Under the pieces are notes generated by a model. That model worked only from the letters and a program-made list of their open reading frames with translations, had not been told where the DNA came from and made no database searches. A stretch of DNA of 64,000 nucleotides from Gillisella vitis (lineage in GTDB: Bacteria; Pseudomonadota; Alphaproteobacteria; Rhizobiales; Rhizobiaceae), in contig NZ_JACHLU010000012.1 of NCBI RefSeq assembly GCF_014204625.1, forward strand, positions 95,907-159,906, given 5' to 3'. The translations under genes and the position numbers were made by a program. Positions 1 to 9,051 of this stretch are shown piece by piece (position 1 is the stretch's first letter; every line of letters begins with the position of its first letter).

Positions 1-1
1 T

Positions 2-268
2 GCCAACGGAAAGGCCCGCGAGTTCTGGGAGGGGTTCCGGTCAAAGTTTGATCAAGTCGACACTGCGCTTGGTGAAGCGGTTGTAACACTTGCCCGTGCG
101 ACGGGCGACCAGTCCCAGCTTCTCGAAAAGCAGGTTACCAGTGTTGACCATGGACTGGCTGAGGCAATCGGCAAGCTCAACCCGCTTGTGGATGACATGA
201 CAAAGGCAGCCGAAAATATTGCCGACAGCCTCGAAAGGGTGCGGGGCAGGTTTGAGGATCAAGGTTGA
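2..268 (+). CDS. zorA: ZorA, C-terminal fragment (Zorya MotA-like subunit; 5' end outside window)
   Basis: An open frame enters from the left edge and ends at TGA 266-268. It encodes 88 residues with no membrane segment, rich in Asp, Glu, Lys, Gln and Ala with heptad-like hydrophobics (for example EAIGKLNPLVDDMTKAAENI), as expected for the long cytoplasmic coiled-coil tail of ZorA. The identity rests mainly on context: the stop overlaps the zorB start by one base (TGATG), and zorB, zorC and zorD follow in canonical order. In Zorya, ZorA forms a MotA-like pentamer around ZorB, and its tail is thought to pass the infection signal to the cytoplasmic effectors. The membrane part lies upstream and cannot be seen. 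Another coiled-coil protein is possible but unlikely. Confidence 0.8.
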   Translation, partial: ANGKAREFWEGFRSKFDQVDTALGEAVVTLARATGDQSQLLEKQVTSVDHGLAEAIGKLNPLVDDMTKAAENIADSLERVRGRFEDQG

Positions 269-1149
269 TGCTGTCCGAAGGCGAAAGCAGCCACGACGCA
301 GAGGACGAGAACTACTTCGTGTCCATGACCGACATGATGGTGGGCATTCTGTTCATCTTTATTATCATGCTGATGGTGTTTGCTCTGAATTTTCGGCAGA
401 AAACGGATGAACAAAAAGATAAGCTGGAAATTGCACAGGAACTGACAGAGCAGATCGAAAACTTGCAGGCGCGCATCAATGAGGAGTTCGCGCTTCTCGA
501 CAAGGCTGATACGGCGCGCCGGCAATTGTTGGAGACCATCAAAGACCGCCTCCAGGCACAGGGGCTCTCTGTTCAGGTCGATGAGGCAAACGGCGTGTTG
601 CGATTGACGGAGAATGCAGTCCGTTTTGCCTCAAACAAATCTGATCTCGATGCAACAGCGCGCGGCAATGTTCAGAAAATCGCCCAGACCCTGGCCCAGA
701 CCCTGCCTGCCTATGCCCGCTGTGTTTCGCCGGAAGCCTGCCCGGAGGGTTTGGCCAGCAATCGAATCGAGACTGTTTTCATTGAAGGCCACACCGACGT
801 AACCGGGGATGATGGTCGGAACTGGCAACTGTCGACAGAGCGGGCCGTCAACACATATCGAACGATCATCGATGGTGCGCCAGCGCTGCGGTCATTGCTC
901 AACTCGGAAAACCGTGAAATCCTTTCTGTATCCGGCTATGCATCGACACGCCCGGTTAAGGAGGGGCAATCGGAGGAGGATTACAGGCTAAACCGCCGCA
1001 TCGATCTGCGTTTCGTGATGGAGGCGAACCAGCGGGAGCGGTTGTCGCAGGTTAAAAAACTGCTGGGTGACATGCAAAGCAAGATCCAGGAGCTTCGTGG
1101 TTCGGATACATCAAGCCGCAAGGGAAATCGCGTCGGAGCGGGCGGCTGA
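268..1149 (+). CDS. zorB: ZorB, MotB/OmpA-like membrane anchor of a type I Zorya system
   Basis: This 293-residue protein has a short acidic N-terminus and one transmembrane helix at about residues 22-41. The helix begins with TDMMVG, and Asp22 corresponds to the ion-coupling Asp of MotB. A coiled-coil linker follows (about 45-100), then an OmpA/MotB peptidoglycan-binding domain at about 110-250 with EGHTDVTG and an RAxxTY-type helix. In Zorya the ZorAB complex is a proton-driven motor that senses phage infection at the envelope. I chose ATG 268, which overlaps the zorA stop; an in-frame TTG lies one codon upstream. Next to a helicase and an EH-signature gene, this fits Zorya rather than flagella. 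Confidence 0.92.
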   Translation: MLSEGESSHDAEDENYFVSMTDMMVGILFIFIIMLMVFALNFRQKTDEQKDKLEIAQELTEQIENLQARINEEFALLDKADTARRQLLETIKDRLQAQGLSVQVDEANGVLRLTENAVRFASNKSDLDATARGNVQKIAQTLAQTLPAYARCVSPEACPEGLASNRIETVFIEGHTDVTGDDGRNWQLSTERAVNTYRTIIDGAPALRSLLNSENREILSVSGYASTRPVKEGQSEEDYRLNRRIDLRFVMEANQRERLSQVKKLLGDMQSKIQELRGSDTSSRKGNRVGAGG

Positions 1150-1173
1150 GGCCGCTGGAGACAAGGGCATCTT

Positions 1174-2604
1174 ATGGCAGAGAAGGATCGGGACAACCGC
1201 ACGCAAACAGCGTTTCGGGATGCCATTTCGAATATCGGCGCACGGTTTGGCCGGGTTCGTCAAAAGGATGTTCCACCCGCCCGGATACAGGTTTTGGCGG
1301 CAGGAATGTCCGGGGATGGCGCGCATGAAAAACGCGAGGGCAAGGACTATGACCGCATTGCCGATATGCTCCTTTCCGAACTGAAGAAAGACGCAGCCAT
1401 CAATGTGCGCCGTGCCCGCGATGGTGCATGGTGCCTCTGGGAAACCAACCCGGCGATTGCTGCCATTGACCCCGCGCTTGAGCGCTATCTGAAACAGGTC
1501 GAAACGCTTGCCGACAAGCGGGTCTCCCGTTCACTGTGCAATGCCTATCTGAGCCAGTTTCGGGTCGACAGACCCGGTTTGCAGCGGGTCAGCAAGGCAC
1601 TTGAGACGGTCAGCCTTGTTGCAGGCGACCCTTATGGTGGGTTGCAGCGCGATCTTCAGCTTTTTTCCCTGCCGCAGGGGCCTGAAAATATGGCGGCGCG
1701 GGCTCTCAGCGAGCGGCGTACGCCGATCGACCTGCTCCAGTCTCTTGGTCTTTCGGGTGCCATGACTTTGCAGGGTGGTTTTGTCGAACCCTGTGTCCAG
1801 GCGGCACTTGAGCGGATTGCGCAGGACAGGGAATTGAAGCCGCAGGAGCGGATTAATTTCGTCAAAGCGCTTGCTGTCGATCCTGCAAAAAGCTCTCTGC
1901 TATTTCCACGCTTGAAAGCCCTTACGGCGAATGCCTTGCTGTTGCCGTACGCTCAGTCCCAGCCGGCAGATGACATTCAGGCAGAAACGCTCAGCTTGCT
2001 TGTGAAGACGATAGGGGATCCGCGGTCACGCGCTGCAGAATGGCGTGCCATGGAAGAGGCTGCAAGGATTGCGCGCCGCTGGCTGACGAAGCAGAGCATT
2101 GATCACTTTCTGGAAGTGGTGGATCGGGTTGCATTGGATCGAATGTGGCGATGGCGGCGAAAATTCTGGAATGCTGTTTTCGATACCAAGGGTGCGGATG
2201 GTGAGAGTATTGTGCAGGAAGCCTGGGTCGTTTTTGATGACATAGGGTATAGTCGTGCACGGACTATGGGTATTGAGGATCTGACGGTCGGTCGTTTTCT
2301 TCGCGGGGGCGGGAATGTTCAGGAAGGGCAATCCGTGCTGCTCTTGAAAATAGGAAGAATGGTGATCGCTGAATGGAGCCACAACGGCAAGGTCCGTATC
2401 TGGTACGATGCCGAGAGGAATGGGGCTCCACGGCTCTACAGGCGGCATTATCAAGCCTCGGAATTGCGGAACGGAGACGGGAACTATTACCCTGACTGGG
2501 AGCGCGCCCACATGAGTCCAGAGACATTTGCCTGGCAAAAAGCCGTCGCTGACAAGCTCTATGATCGGATCCGTATCCGGATTCCGCAAAGCCGGTATGA
2601 ATAG
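1174..2604 (+). CDS. zorC: ZorC, EH-signature domain protein of type I Zorya
   Basis: A 476-residue soluble protein, shorter than the roughly 560 residues I recall for E. coli ZorC. The C-terminal third has EH-signature features: a W-R-rich helix (MWRWRRKFW), and near residues 400-403 the Glu and His of AEWSHNGKVRIW, then a Tyr/Arg-rich segment. No membrane helix or nuclease motif is visible. Published work on Zorya assigns ZorC a DNA-binding role that supports the ZorD effector. The ATG at 1174 is preceded by GGAGACAAGGG, a fair ribosome binding site, 24 bases after zorB. The stop TAG touches the zorD start region, implying translational coupling. Confidence 0.88.
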   Translation: MAEKDRDNRTQTAFRDAISNIGARFGRVRQKDVPPARIQVLAAGMSGDGAHEKREGKDYDRIADMLLSELKKDAAINVRRARDGAWCLWETNPAIAAIDPALERYLKQVETLADKRVSRSLCNAYLSQFRVDRPGLQRVSKALETVSLVAGDPYGGLQRDLQLFSLPQGPENMAARALSERRTPIDLLQSLGLSGAMTLQGGFVEPCVQAALERIAQDRELKPQERINFVKALAVDPAKSSLLFPRLKALTANALLLPYAQSQPADDIQAETLSLLVKTIGDPRSRAAEWRAMEEAARIARRWLTKQSIDHFLEVVDRVALDRMWRWRRKFWNAVFDTKGADGESIVQEAWVVFDDIGYSRARTMGIEDLTVGRFLRGGGNVQEGQSVLLLKIGRMVIAEWSHNGKVRIWYDAERNGAPRLYRRHYQASELRNGDGNYYPDWERAHMSPETFAWQKAVADKLYDRIRIRIPQSRYE

Positions 2605-2606
2605 TG

Positions 2607-5600
2607 ATGGGCTTTTTTTACCAAGCAATTCCCGAGGGTCTGGTTGTTCGCTATCAGCGACGGACACTTCTGAAAAAGCAGATTGTGCCGGTGGATGCAT
2701 GGGGGCGCTTGTCCGGTGCGGAAAAGCGGGTGGCTTCTTTTCTGTTTTCCCTGCGGGATGAGGGCAATGCGACTGTTCACGACGGTGCAACTGGCGGCGA
2801 CGGCCTGCTTGTTTCCCACGATGCGGCGGTCCGTTTGCCAGCGTCGATGGCTGAAGCGATTGGCGTGCCGTCGTTGACGTCTTTGTCCATAACCCTCTCC
2901 TTCGAAGGGCTTATGACCGATCCTGACGGGCATATTCGCAGCCGTTGGTATGACGAAAATACGCAAGCCATTCGTCCAAAACGTTGCGGTTGTATTGTCA
3001 ATTGGGCCGATGGACGAAGGCAGGGGCGGCTTTCCGAAATGATTTTCCGGCTGGTCGAGGCGGTGGACGCCTATAATGCAACGGATGGACAGCAGACTGA
3101 AGCGCGCATTGCGGCATGGATGCCCGTTCAGGACTGCTATCGCAACGTCACCGGCAGGCAGGTCAAGGCCGACGATTACCTGTCGCATCTGACGCTTTAT
3201 CAGGCTGGTGCCATGGCGCTCGATGTGCGTCAGACGGCAGACGGCCCGGATTTCGTTCCTATTGTCATGCGTCGGGAAAAGAATGCCGGACAAACCGATG
3301 ATGAGGCACCTGTGCCGGACGTGGATGGAGACCCTTCCGCAATTGGACGTCAGCGTGATGCCGTCTCGGACGCATTGCTACCACCCGATTTGCAGCAGGG
3401 CTTTCTGCAAAGTTTTGTGCAAGACCCGGAGACCCGCCAGGCCTATGTTCTGGGCAGACAGCAATATCTTGTGATTGAGCCTGACCTGCGCAGGGCTCTG
3501 GATGTGGTGCGCCAGAAAAGGCGAGCACCACGATCCGAGCGGGAAGAGTTCGTGCGCAATCCACGCCCTGCTTTAGCAGGTGTCATGAGGCGGGATGGGG
3601 CGACCACAGAAAAGGCCAGAGAGGAAAATTGGGAAGAACGGACAGCCTCTTTGTTACTTGTCGAAACCCATCAATATGCCGAGAGGGTCATCGGGCTAGG
3701 CATTTGGCAGAAGCCGGCCCTGCCGTGGCTACAGACACCGTCTGGTCAGTGGATGCCGGAGCGCTTTCCGGTGCAGATTGGCTCCGCCACCGTTCTCATC
3801 GGGCAGCAGGAATCGGAAAGGATCGCCAGTGATTATGCAAGGGCGCTGGATGCGGGCGAGGAGGACATGGTCATTCAAGGCCAACGTCTGTCAACGCGCG
3901 AGGTTGGGCATGTCCTGGAAAGTTTAGGACTGGTCACGTCGGTTGCCGGGGCGAATGATCCGGCGGGTATGGCTTTGGGCGACAATGGGCAAGCGGTCGC
4001 CACATCGTCTGCCGAAGCGATTTCCGGCGACAATGGCCAGGATTCCTGCCTGCCCACCGAGCGGCAGGTGTTGCAGATCCGTCAGAATTTCGAGGGCATC
4101 GATTACCTGATGAGCCACCCCAGGCGGGTATCCATGCTGCCCAATGATTTTCCCGCGGGGTCTTTGACGCGCTCGCTTCCGAAACCGCATCAGGAAGATG
4201 GCTTTCGCTGGTTGGCGGAGGCGTGGACTGCGGGCTGGCCCGGGGTTCTGCTGGCCGATGACATGGGATTGGGAAAAACCTTTCAGGCACTCGCGTTTCT
4301 CGCCTGGGTCCGCCAAAACCGTTTTCGTCAGGGGATGGCTGAAGGTGTGGCACGACAACCGGCTCTGGTGGTGGCTCCGACAGCCCTGTTGCGGAACTGG
4401 ATCGAGGAAGCGGAGCGGCATCTTCAGCCCGATGTGCTGGGTGAGCGGGTCGATGCCTTCGGCTACGGTCTCAGCCGCCTGAAGCCTGTGCAATCGGGCG
4501 TCTGGGCGGGGGAGGATTCTCTCGATGTTGCCCGGTTGCGCAACGCTGACTGGGTGCTCACGACCTATGAAACGCTTGCCAATCATCACCGCGCATTTGC
4601 GCGCGTTGCCTTTTCGGTGGCCCTTTTCGACGAGGCACAGAAGATAAAAATGCCCGGAACGATCAATACTCAGGCGGCCAAAGCCATGAATGCCGATTTC
4701 ACCCTGACGATGACCGGAACCCCGATCGAGAATCGTTTGGCTGATCTCTGGTGCATCATGGACCGTGCGATTCCGGGTTATCTTGGCGAGCTCAAAGGAT
4801 TTGTAAAACGTTATGAAAATGGCGGCGAGGCTGAGCTGGATACGCTGAAGGCGAAACTCGATCGTCCGGACATCCGAACACCGGCCCCGATGCTGCGCAG
4901 GATGAAGGTCGATATTCTGGAAGGGCTGCCCCATCGGGAGGTCAGAACGATGAGAATGACAATGCCTCCAGAACAGGCGCAGGCCTACGCGCGTGCCCGG
5001 CTGGAAGCGCAGAATGGAGGGCGCGGCCATGGGGATATGCTGCGCGCCATCCATGCCTTCAGAGGGATTTCGCTGCACCCGGAGAGGGGCGAAAATGTCG
5101 ATCCGTTCGATCCTGCCGCAGTGGACGTGTGGGTCAGCCATTCCGCCCGTCTCATGCTGACGATGACGGTCTTGGAAGAGATCGCAGCGCGCGGCGAAAA
5201 AGCGCTGGTTTTTCTGGAGGATCTCACGCTGCAAAAGATTTTTGCGACAGCGGCAGCAACGAAATTTGCGCTTGCTTCGACACCGGCCATCATCAATGGC
5301 AGCGTGCCGGGCGAAAGGCGATTGGCGATTGTCGATGCCTTTCAAAAAGCACCACCGGGGTTTGATCTTCTGGTTCTCTCACCCAAGGCTGCCGGTATTG
5401 GCCTGACCATCACCGCCGCCAATCACGTCATCCATCTGTCCAGATGGTGGAACCCCGCGGTTGAGGATCAGTGTAATGACCGCTGCTATCGCATTGGTCA
5501 GACCAAGCCCGTGACAGTGCATGTCCCGATTGCTGAACATCCTGCTTTTGGAGAGGCCAGTTTTGACGTCACTTTGGATCGATTGCTTGAAAGCAAGCGA

Positions 5601-5678
5601 TCTCTGTCGCGCCACATGCTGAGACCACCAGTCGAAGACAGCGACATCGAGATCCTTTTTGGAGAAGCTGTCAGTTAA
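2607..5678 (+). CDS. zorD: ZorD, SNF2-family helicase/nuclease effector of type I Zorya
   Basis: A 1023-residue protein, close to the family length. The N-terminal half (about 1-520) shows no motif I know. The C-terminal half is a SNF2 ATPase: Walker A in DDMGLGKTFQ (about 548-560), Walker B as LFDEAQ (about 674), TMTGTPIENRL (motif III), and motifs V/VI in AAGIGLT and DRCYRIGQTK (about 960). In Zorya, ZorD is recruited after ZorAB activation and degrades invading DNA. The start is ATG 2607; a GTG at 2604 shares a base with the zorC stop. The gene ends four bases inside the convergent UvrD-like gene. Presence of ZorC and ZorD and absence of an HNH ZorE make this type I. Confidence 0.92.
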   Translation: MGFFYQAIPEGLVVRYQRRTLLKKQIVPVDAWGRLSGAEKRVASFLFSLRDEGNATVHDGATGGDGLLVSHDAAVRLPASMAEAIGVPSLTSLSITLSFEGLMTDPDGHIRSRWYDENTQAIRPKRCGCIVNWADGRRQGRLSEMIFRLVEAVDAYNATDGQQTEARIAAWMPVQDCYRNVTGRQVKADDYLSHLTLYQAGAMALDVRQTADGPDFVPIVMRREKNAGQTDDEAPVPDVDGDPSAIGRQRDAVSDALLPPDLQQGFLQSFVQDPETRQAYVLGRQQYLVIEPDLRRALDVVRQKRRAPRSEREEFVRNPRPALAGVMRRDGATTEKAREENWEERTASLLLVETHQYAERVIGLGIWQKPALPWLQTPSGQWMPERFPVQIGSATVLIGQQESERIASDYARALDAGEEDMVIQGQRLSTREVGHVLESLGLVTSVAGANDPAGMALGDNGQAVATSSAEAISGDNGQDSCLPTERQVLQIRQNFEGIDYLMSHPRRVSMLPNDFPAGSLTRSLPKPHQEDGFRWLAEAWTAGWPGVLLADDMGLGKTFQALAFLAWVRQNRFRQGMAEGVARQPALVVAPTALLRNWIEEAERHLQPDVLGERVDAFGYGLSRLKPVQSGVWAGEDSLDVARLRNADWVLTTYETLANHHRAFARVAFSVALFDEAQKIKMPGTINTQAAKAMNADFTLTMTGTPIENRLADLWCIMDRAIPGYLGELKGFVKRYENGGEAELDTLKAKLDRPDIRTPAPMLRRMKVDILEGLPHREVRTMRMTMPPEQAQAYARARLEAQNGGRGHGDMLRAIHAFRGISLHPERGENVDPFDPAAVDVWVSHSARLMLTMTVLEEIAARGEKALVFLEDLTLQKIFATAAATKFALASTPAIINGSVPGERRLAIVDAFQKAPPGFDLLVLSPKAAGIGLTITAANHVIHLSRWWNPAVEDQCNDRCYRIGQTKPVTVHVPIAEHPAFGEASFDVTLDRLLESKRSLSRHMLRPPVEDSDIEILFGEAVS

Positions 5679-7765
5679 AGATCCGCCTCTGCCAGAAATG
5701 GAGAGGGATTGGTTGGTTCGTCTCCAATGCGTCCACTGGTTGTCAGCAAAAGTCTGGATTTTGCGCGAGTCATTGCCACGTAGAATAACCGACGCTCACC
5801 TTCAATCTGCCGCTCTGTTTTGGCGCGGCGCAACGGCCAGATGCCATCGACCACATCCAGCATAACGACGGTGTGGAATTCGCGCCCCTTTGCCCTCAGG
5901 GCAGTCATCAGGTGGACGGGCTTTCTCCATTCTGCATTGGCACCGTCATCATCACCATCCATGCCGGGCAGCCTGACCAGGGTCGCCTTGGCCTTGTCGA
6001 GATCGTCGATAAATTTCTGGAAGTCGTTCCCGTATGTTCCCGCAAACGCGGCAAGATAGAAGAATGGCGGGTCAGCCAGAAAAATATCCTCCTGGCTTCG
6101 GCCATAATCCTGCTTGAAACCGCTATAAAGGGTTTGCAGAGACTCGATCGACGAACGGACATCGGGCGAATGCAGAAACTTGCGCAGTCGAATCGCGAAG
6201 TCCTTAACGGTCTTGCCATCATCCTGCTTGCCACGGATGGAACCGGCATAGGCTTCCAGTGCTTCGAGGGCAGCATCATAGGTTGCCGGTTGACCGCGCC
6301 GGAGATGGCTTGCCAGAGCGTCGGCTTCGATTTTGCGCAGCGGAAACCGCTGGACGCTGTTGCACAGGGCCATAATATCGTCAACGATTGTCGGCAGCCG
6401 AATGCCCATTTGCGCCAGAGCGGGCATCTGGCTTGCGATATGCCTTATCCTGAGAGCTGACAACAGGCGGTCGAAGGTGTCGGACAGAAAGACATGCAGG
6501 TCTTCTGCTGCGCAAAACGGGATTTCGTCTCGGGCAAGGAGAATTTGGTATGGGATAAGTTGTGCGCGCTTGCGTGAGAGGAGCGCGAGGCGCGCTCCCG
6601 GCTCTTGAGCGGCGACGAAGGCCTTTATCTCCTTGGTGACCCGGTATGTCGTATCGAGAAATGTTTCGCCATTCAGCCGGTCAATCTCAGCGTCAACCGT
6701 GGAAACGGCGATCATTTCCTTCTTTTCCCGTCGTTTGTTGAAGGCGATGAGCCTTGCGCTCTTCTCAACAATATTGCGAGGGCAGCGGTAATTTCGCGTC
6801 AGGATATGTGTTGTGAATGGCCGCTTCAGATGCTCGCGCGGATAGAGGATGAAGTCTGGTGCAGCGCCACGCCATTCGAAAATCGCCTGATCATCATCTC
6901 CCACCAGCGTCAATTTGCTGCGGTTAATATCGGCGATTGTGAGTATGAGCGACAGGTCAAGCGGGTTGATGTCCTGAAATTCATCCACGAGAATATGGGT
7001 GAGGGCTTCATGATCGGGAGCAAAATGCCCCTCCTTCAGTTTGCGGCGCAAGGCAAGCCAGCCGAAATATTTCTGGTCCTCAAGCGTGAAGGCGGCCTGG
7101 CTTTGCTGTTGTTTGCAGGCGTTGAGGAAGAAAGGCAGCGTCACATCGAGAAAATTCTCCCATCGGCCGTTTTCCAGCACGCCATACTCCTGGAGTTTCT
7201 CTTTCGGATCGTTGAGAAGATCAATCAGGCCGAGTTCCTCAAGGGCATCCAGCCGGTCATTGGCGTGCCGTAGCGTGCCGATTTCGTGATCGAACCCCAG
7301 CGTTTTCATCGTATCGAGCAGGTCGGCAAGCGTGCGGGGCAGTTTGATCGGCTGCGCCTCCATCGCCGCGCGCAAAGGCTCGATGTCAGACCATGCACCA
7401 GAAAGCGGGCCTCTGATCAGGTTCTGCCGATCGAAATCAGATGCGGACAACCGCGGATTGGTGAAGGCCTTGCGCACGTGCCTCCAGCCAAATCCATTCA
7501 GCGTCACGACATCACAGGCCGGTGCAATCTGCGCAAATGAAGCACCACCCAGCCGCGCCCGCAACTCATCGCGGGCCGCTCTGGTGAATGTCACAATAAG
7601 AAAGCGAGCCTGTCCGCCAGATCGGTCAAACAGTTCCAGACACCGATAGAGGAGCGAATGCGTTTTGCCGCTGCCGGCTGGCGCAAGAAGGCGAATATGC
7701 TCATCTGGCGCGAGAACGAAGCGCTTTTGAACATCATCAAGCGGTGCATTCGCCAAGCTCGTCAT
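5675..7765 (-). CDS. UvrD/Rep-like superfamily 1 DNA helicase, last gene of the restriction-like operon
   Basis: A 696-residue SF1A helicase. Visible motifs are Walker A APAGSGKT (28-35), VTFTRAARDEL (Ia), ILVDEFQD (II), GDDDQAIFEWRGA (III), LTRNYRCP (IV), and near the end LRAKGREF with EGERRLFYVAMTRA (V-VI). It is about as long as Rep or UvrD but much more divergent than housekeeping UvrD, and no AddA/RecB nuclease domain is seen. A good ribosome binding site (GGGGGA) precedes ATG 7765. It lies 80 bases after the GIY-YIG gene on the same strand and runs into zorD, overlapping it by four bases. It may be a DNA-unwinding partner for the restriction cassette or an independent defence helicase; the sequence does not decide. 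Confidence 0.85.
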   Translation of the reverse strand: MTSLANAPLDDVQKRFVLAPDEHIRLLAPAGSGKTHSLLYRCLELFDRSGGQARFLIVTFTRAARDELRARLGGASFAQIAPACDVVTLNGFGWRHVRKAFTNPRLSASDFDRQNLIRGPLSGAWSDIEPLRAAMEAQPIKLPRTLADLLDTMKTLGFDHEIGTLRHANDRLDALEELGLIDLLNDPKEKLQEYGVLENGRWENFLDVTLPFFLNACKQQQSQAAFTLEDQKYFGWLALRRKLKEGHFAPDHEALTHILVDEFQDINPLDLSLILTIADINRSKLTLVGDDDQAIFEWRGAAPDFILYPREHLKRPFTTHILTRNYRCPRNIVEKSARLIAFNKRREKKEMIAVSTVDAEIDRLNGETFLDTTYRVTKEIKAFVAAQEPGARLALLSRKRAQLIPYQILLARDEIPFCAAEDLHVFLSDTFDRLLSALRIRHIASQMPALAQMGIRLPTIVDDIMALCNSVQRFPLRKIEADALASHLRRGQPATYDAALEALEAYAGSIRGKQDDGKTVKDFAIRLRKFLHSPDVRSSIESLQTLYSGFKQDYGRSQEDIFLADPPFFYLAAFAGTYGNDFQKFIDDLDKAKATLVRLPGMDGDDDGANAEWRKPVHLMTALRAKGREFHTVVMLDVVDGIWPLRRAKTERQIEGERRLFYVAMTRAKSRLLLTTSGRIGDEPTNPSPFLAEADL

Positions 7766-7845
7766 TTAAAATCCCCCAATCAAATGCTCAAAACAGTGTT
7801 GCCCGTTTGCGGGCCATGCCGGACATTATTTCCGCGTCCCAAACC

Positions 7846-9051
7846 TCAAGATCTCCTGACAATCTTCTGCGTATCGCGGTCATATCGGTACAGATGGAGC
7901 TGCCCGTCCTTGATGAGCTGGGCAGCGTGAGCGACGTGTTCCGGAAGCACGTAGAACCACTCGCGCGGCCGGATTTTCTTGCCGAACCGGTCAATGATGA
8001 AAAGCTCGCCGGGCCTTGCGGAATCAAAAAAGCGATGGAGCAGGTTCTCGACCTTCGAGCGTGAGAGATTGTGTAGCGCGAAGGTCGTGACGACCTCGAC
8101 AGGTGCCAGCAAAAAGGTCGGATCATTGCGTGCATCGGCTATACGACGTTTAACCTCTTGCGACGTCACGCCGATTTTATAGAGCCTTTGCCGCTCTGCC
8201 TTGATCGCCGGGTCTTCGGAAAGGCTGCGAGCCACGTAGATCGTGCCGGACAGTGAAACCTTGTCGGTTTCCCAGTCGGGATCGAGCGGGCCGAGGCCGA
8301 GGCGCTGCACCACACGCGCTGTCTTGTCGTCGGTGAGGGATTTTCGGAACGACGACATCAGTGGGTCGCTTTCGGTGCCGTTCGAGAAAATCACCCGCAG
8401 GCGATGGTCGCGCGCTCCACCGCGCTGCGTGCTTTCACTCTTTTCCGCGATGTATGCGAGAAGACCGTTGCGAATGAAAAAGTCGCCTTCAACAGGTTCG
8501 ATAATGGCCCATTTTTCAATGAGCGTGGCTTCCCGTGCGCCGCTGTCGAGAGCCTGTTGCATGGTATCGAACAGGCCGGAAAACTGATCGAAATCCTTGC
8601 AGGGTATGAAGTCGGCGCGGTGGTCGGGCACCTGCCGTTCCAAAGCTGGCGTCACATGTTTGAGCTGCACAAGCTCGGGCATAACATCCAGCCCATCATC
8701 GGCAAAGATGTCATCGAGCGAGCCCGGAATGTCCCCCTCTTCCACCTCATCGCGCCACGAAACCTCGGTGACTTTCTCTTTCAGCCGCAACAGTCCAAGC
8801 CTGTCCGCGTGCCGAAGCTCATCGCTCGGAGATTTGGCAAGGTTTTCCCAGATGGTGCCAAGTCGCATCTCTTCGTGGTTGGATGCGTTGGTGTCGGGCA
8901 AGCGCCCATGCTGCTCGAAAAACCGCGTCACATCCTTCAGGATCGAAACGCTATTGTTGCCCGAAGATGATGCCCTCGGTTTCAGCTTCACAGCAAGAAG
9001 GCCAAATTCGTCTGGCTCGTTGAAAATCTCATCCAGTGTCGGGCGGGGCAT
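7846..9051 (-). CDS. GIY-YIG (T5orf172-type) nuclease-like protein, YeeC-like
   Basis: A 401-residue protein whose C-terminal third is a GIY-YIG domain of the T5orf172 type (about 269-365). GTIYVARS stands in for GIY, RLYKIGVT for YIG, followed by KRRIADA and a Glu in KVENLLHRFF that would bind metal. The N-terminal 260 residues match no domain I recognise. The start is ATG 9051, one base overlapping the helicase stop (TGATG); the frame stays open further upstream, but that stretch is low-complexity shadow of the helicase. Context (methyltransferase, helicase, GIY-YIG) matches yeeA-yeeB-yeeC of Bacillus subtilis. The likely role is the nuclease, or a regulator, of a restriction system. Confidence 0.82.
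   Translation of the reverse strand: MPRPTLDEIFNEPDEFGLLAVKLKPRASSSGNNSVSILKDVTRFFEQHGRLPDTNASNHEEMRLGTIWENLAKSPSDELRHADRLGLLRLKEKVTEVSWRDEVEEGDIPGSLDDIFADDGLDVMPELVQLKHVTPALERQVPDHRADFIPCKDFDQFSGLFDTMQQALDSGAREATLIEKWAIIEPVEGDFFIRNGLLAYIAEKSESTQRGGARDHRLRVIFSNGTESDPLMSSFRKSLTDDKTARVVQRLGLGPLDPDWETDKVSLSGTIYVARSLSEDPAIKAERQRLYKIGVTSQEVKRRIADARNDPTFLLAPVEVVTTFALHNLSRSKVENLLHRFFDSARPGELFIIDRFGKKIRPREWFYVLPEHVAHAAQLIKDGQLHLYRYDRDTQKIVRRS

Noticed and set aside
268..1149. Flagellar MotB
   Set aside because: The OmpA/MotB domain fits, but the neighbours are zorC and zorD and no flagellar gene is near.
3924..5345. 473-residue open frame on the minus strand
   Set aside because: Lies wholly within zorD on the other strand, rich in His, Arg and Gln, with no motif; a shadow of the SNF2 gene.
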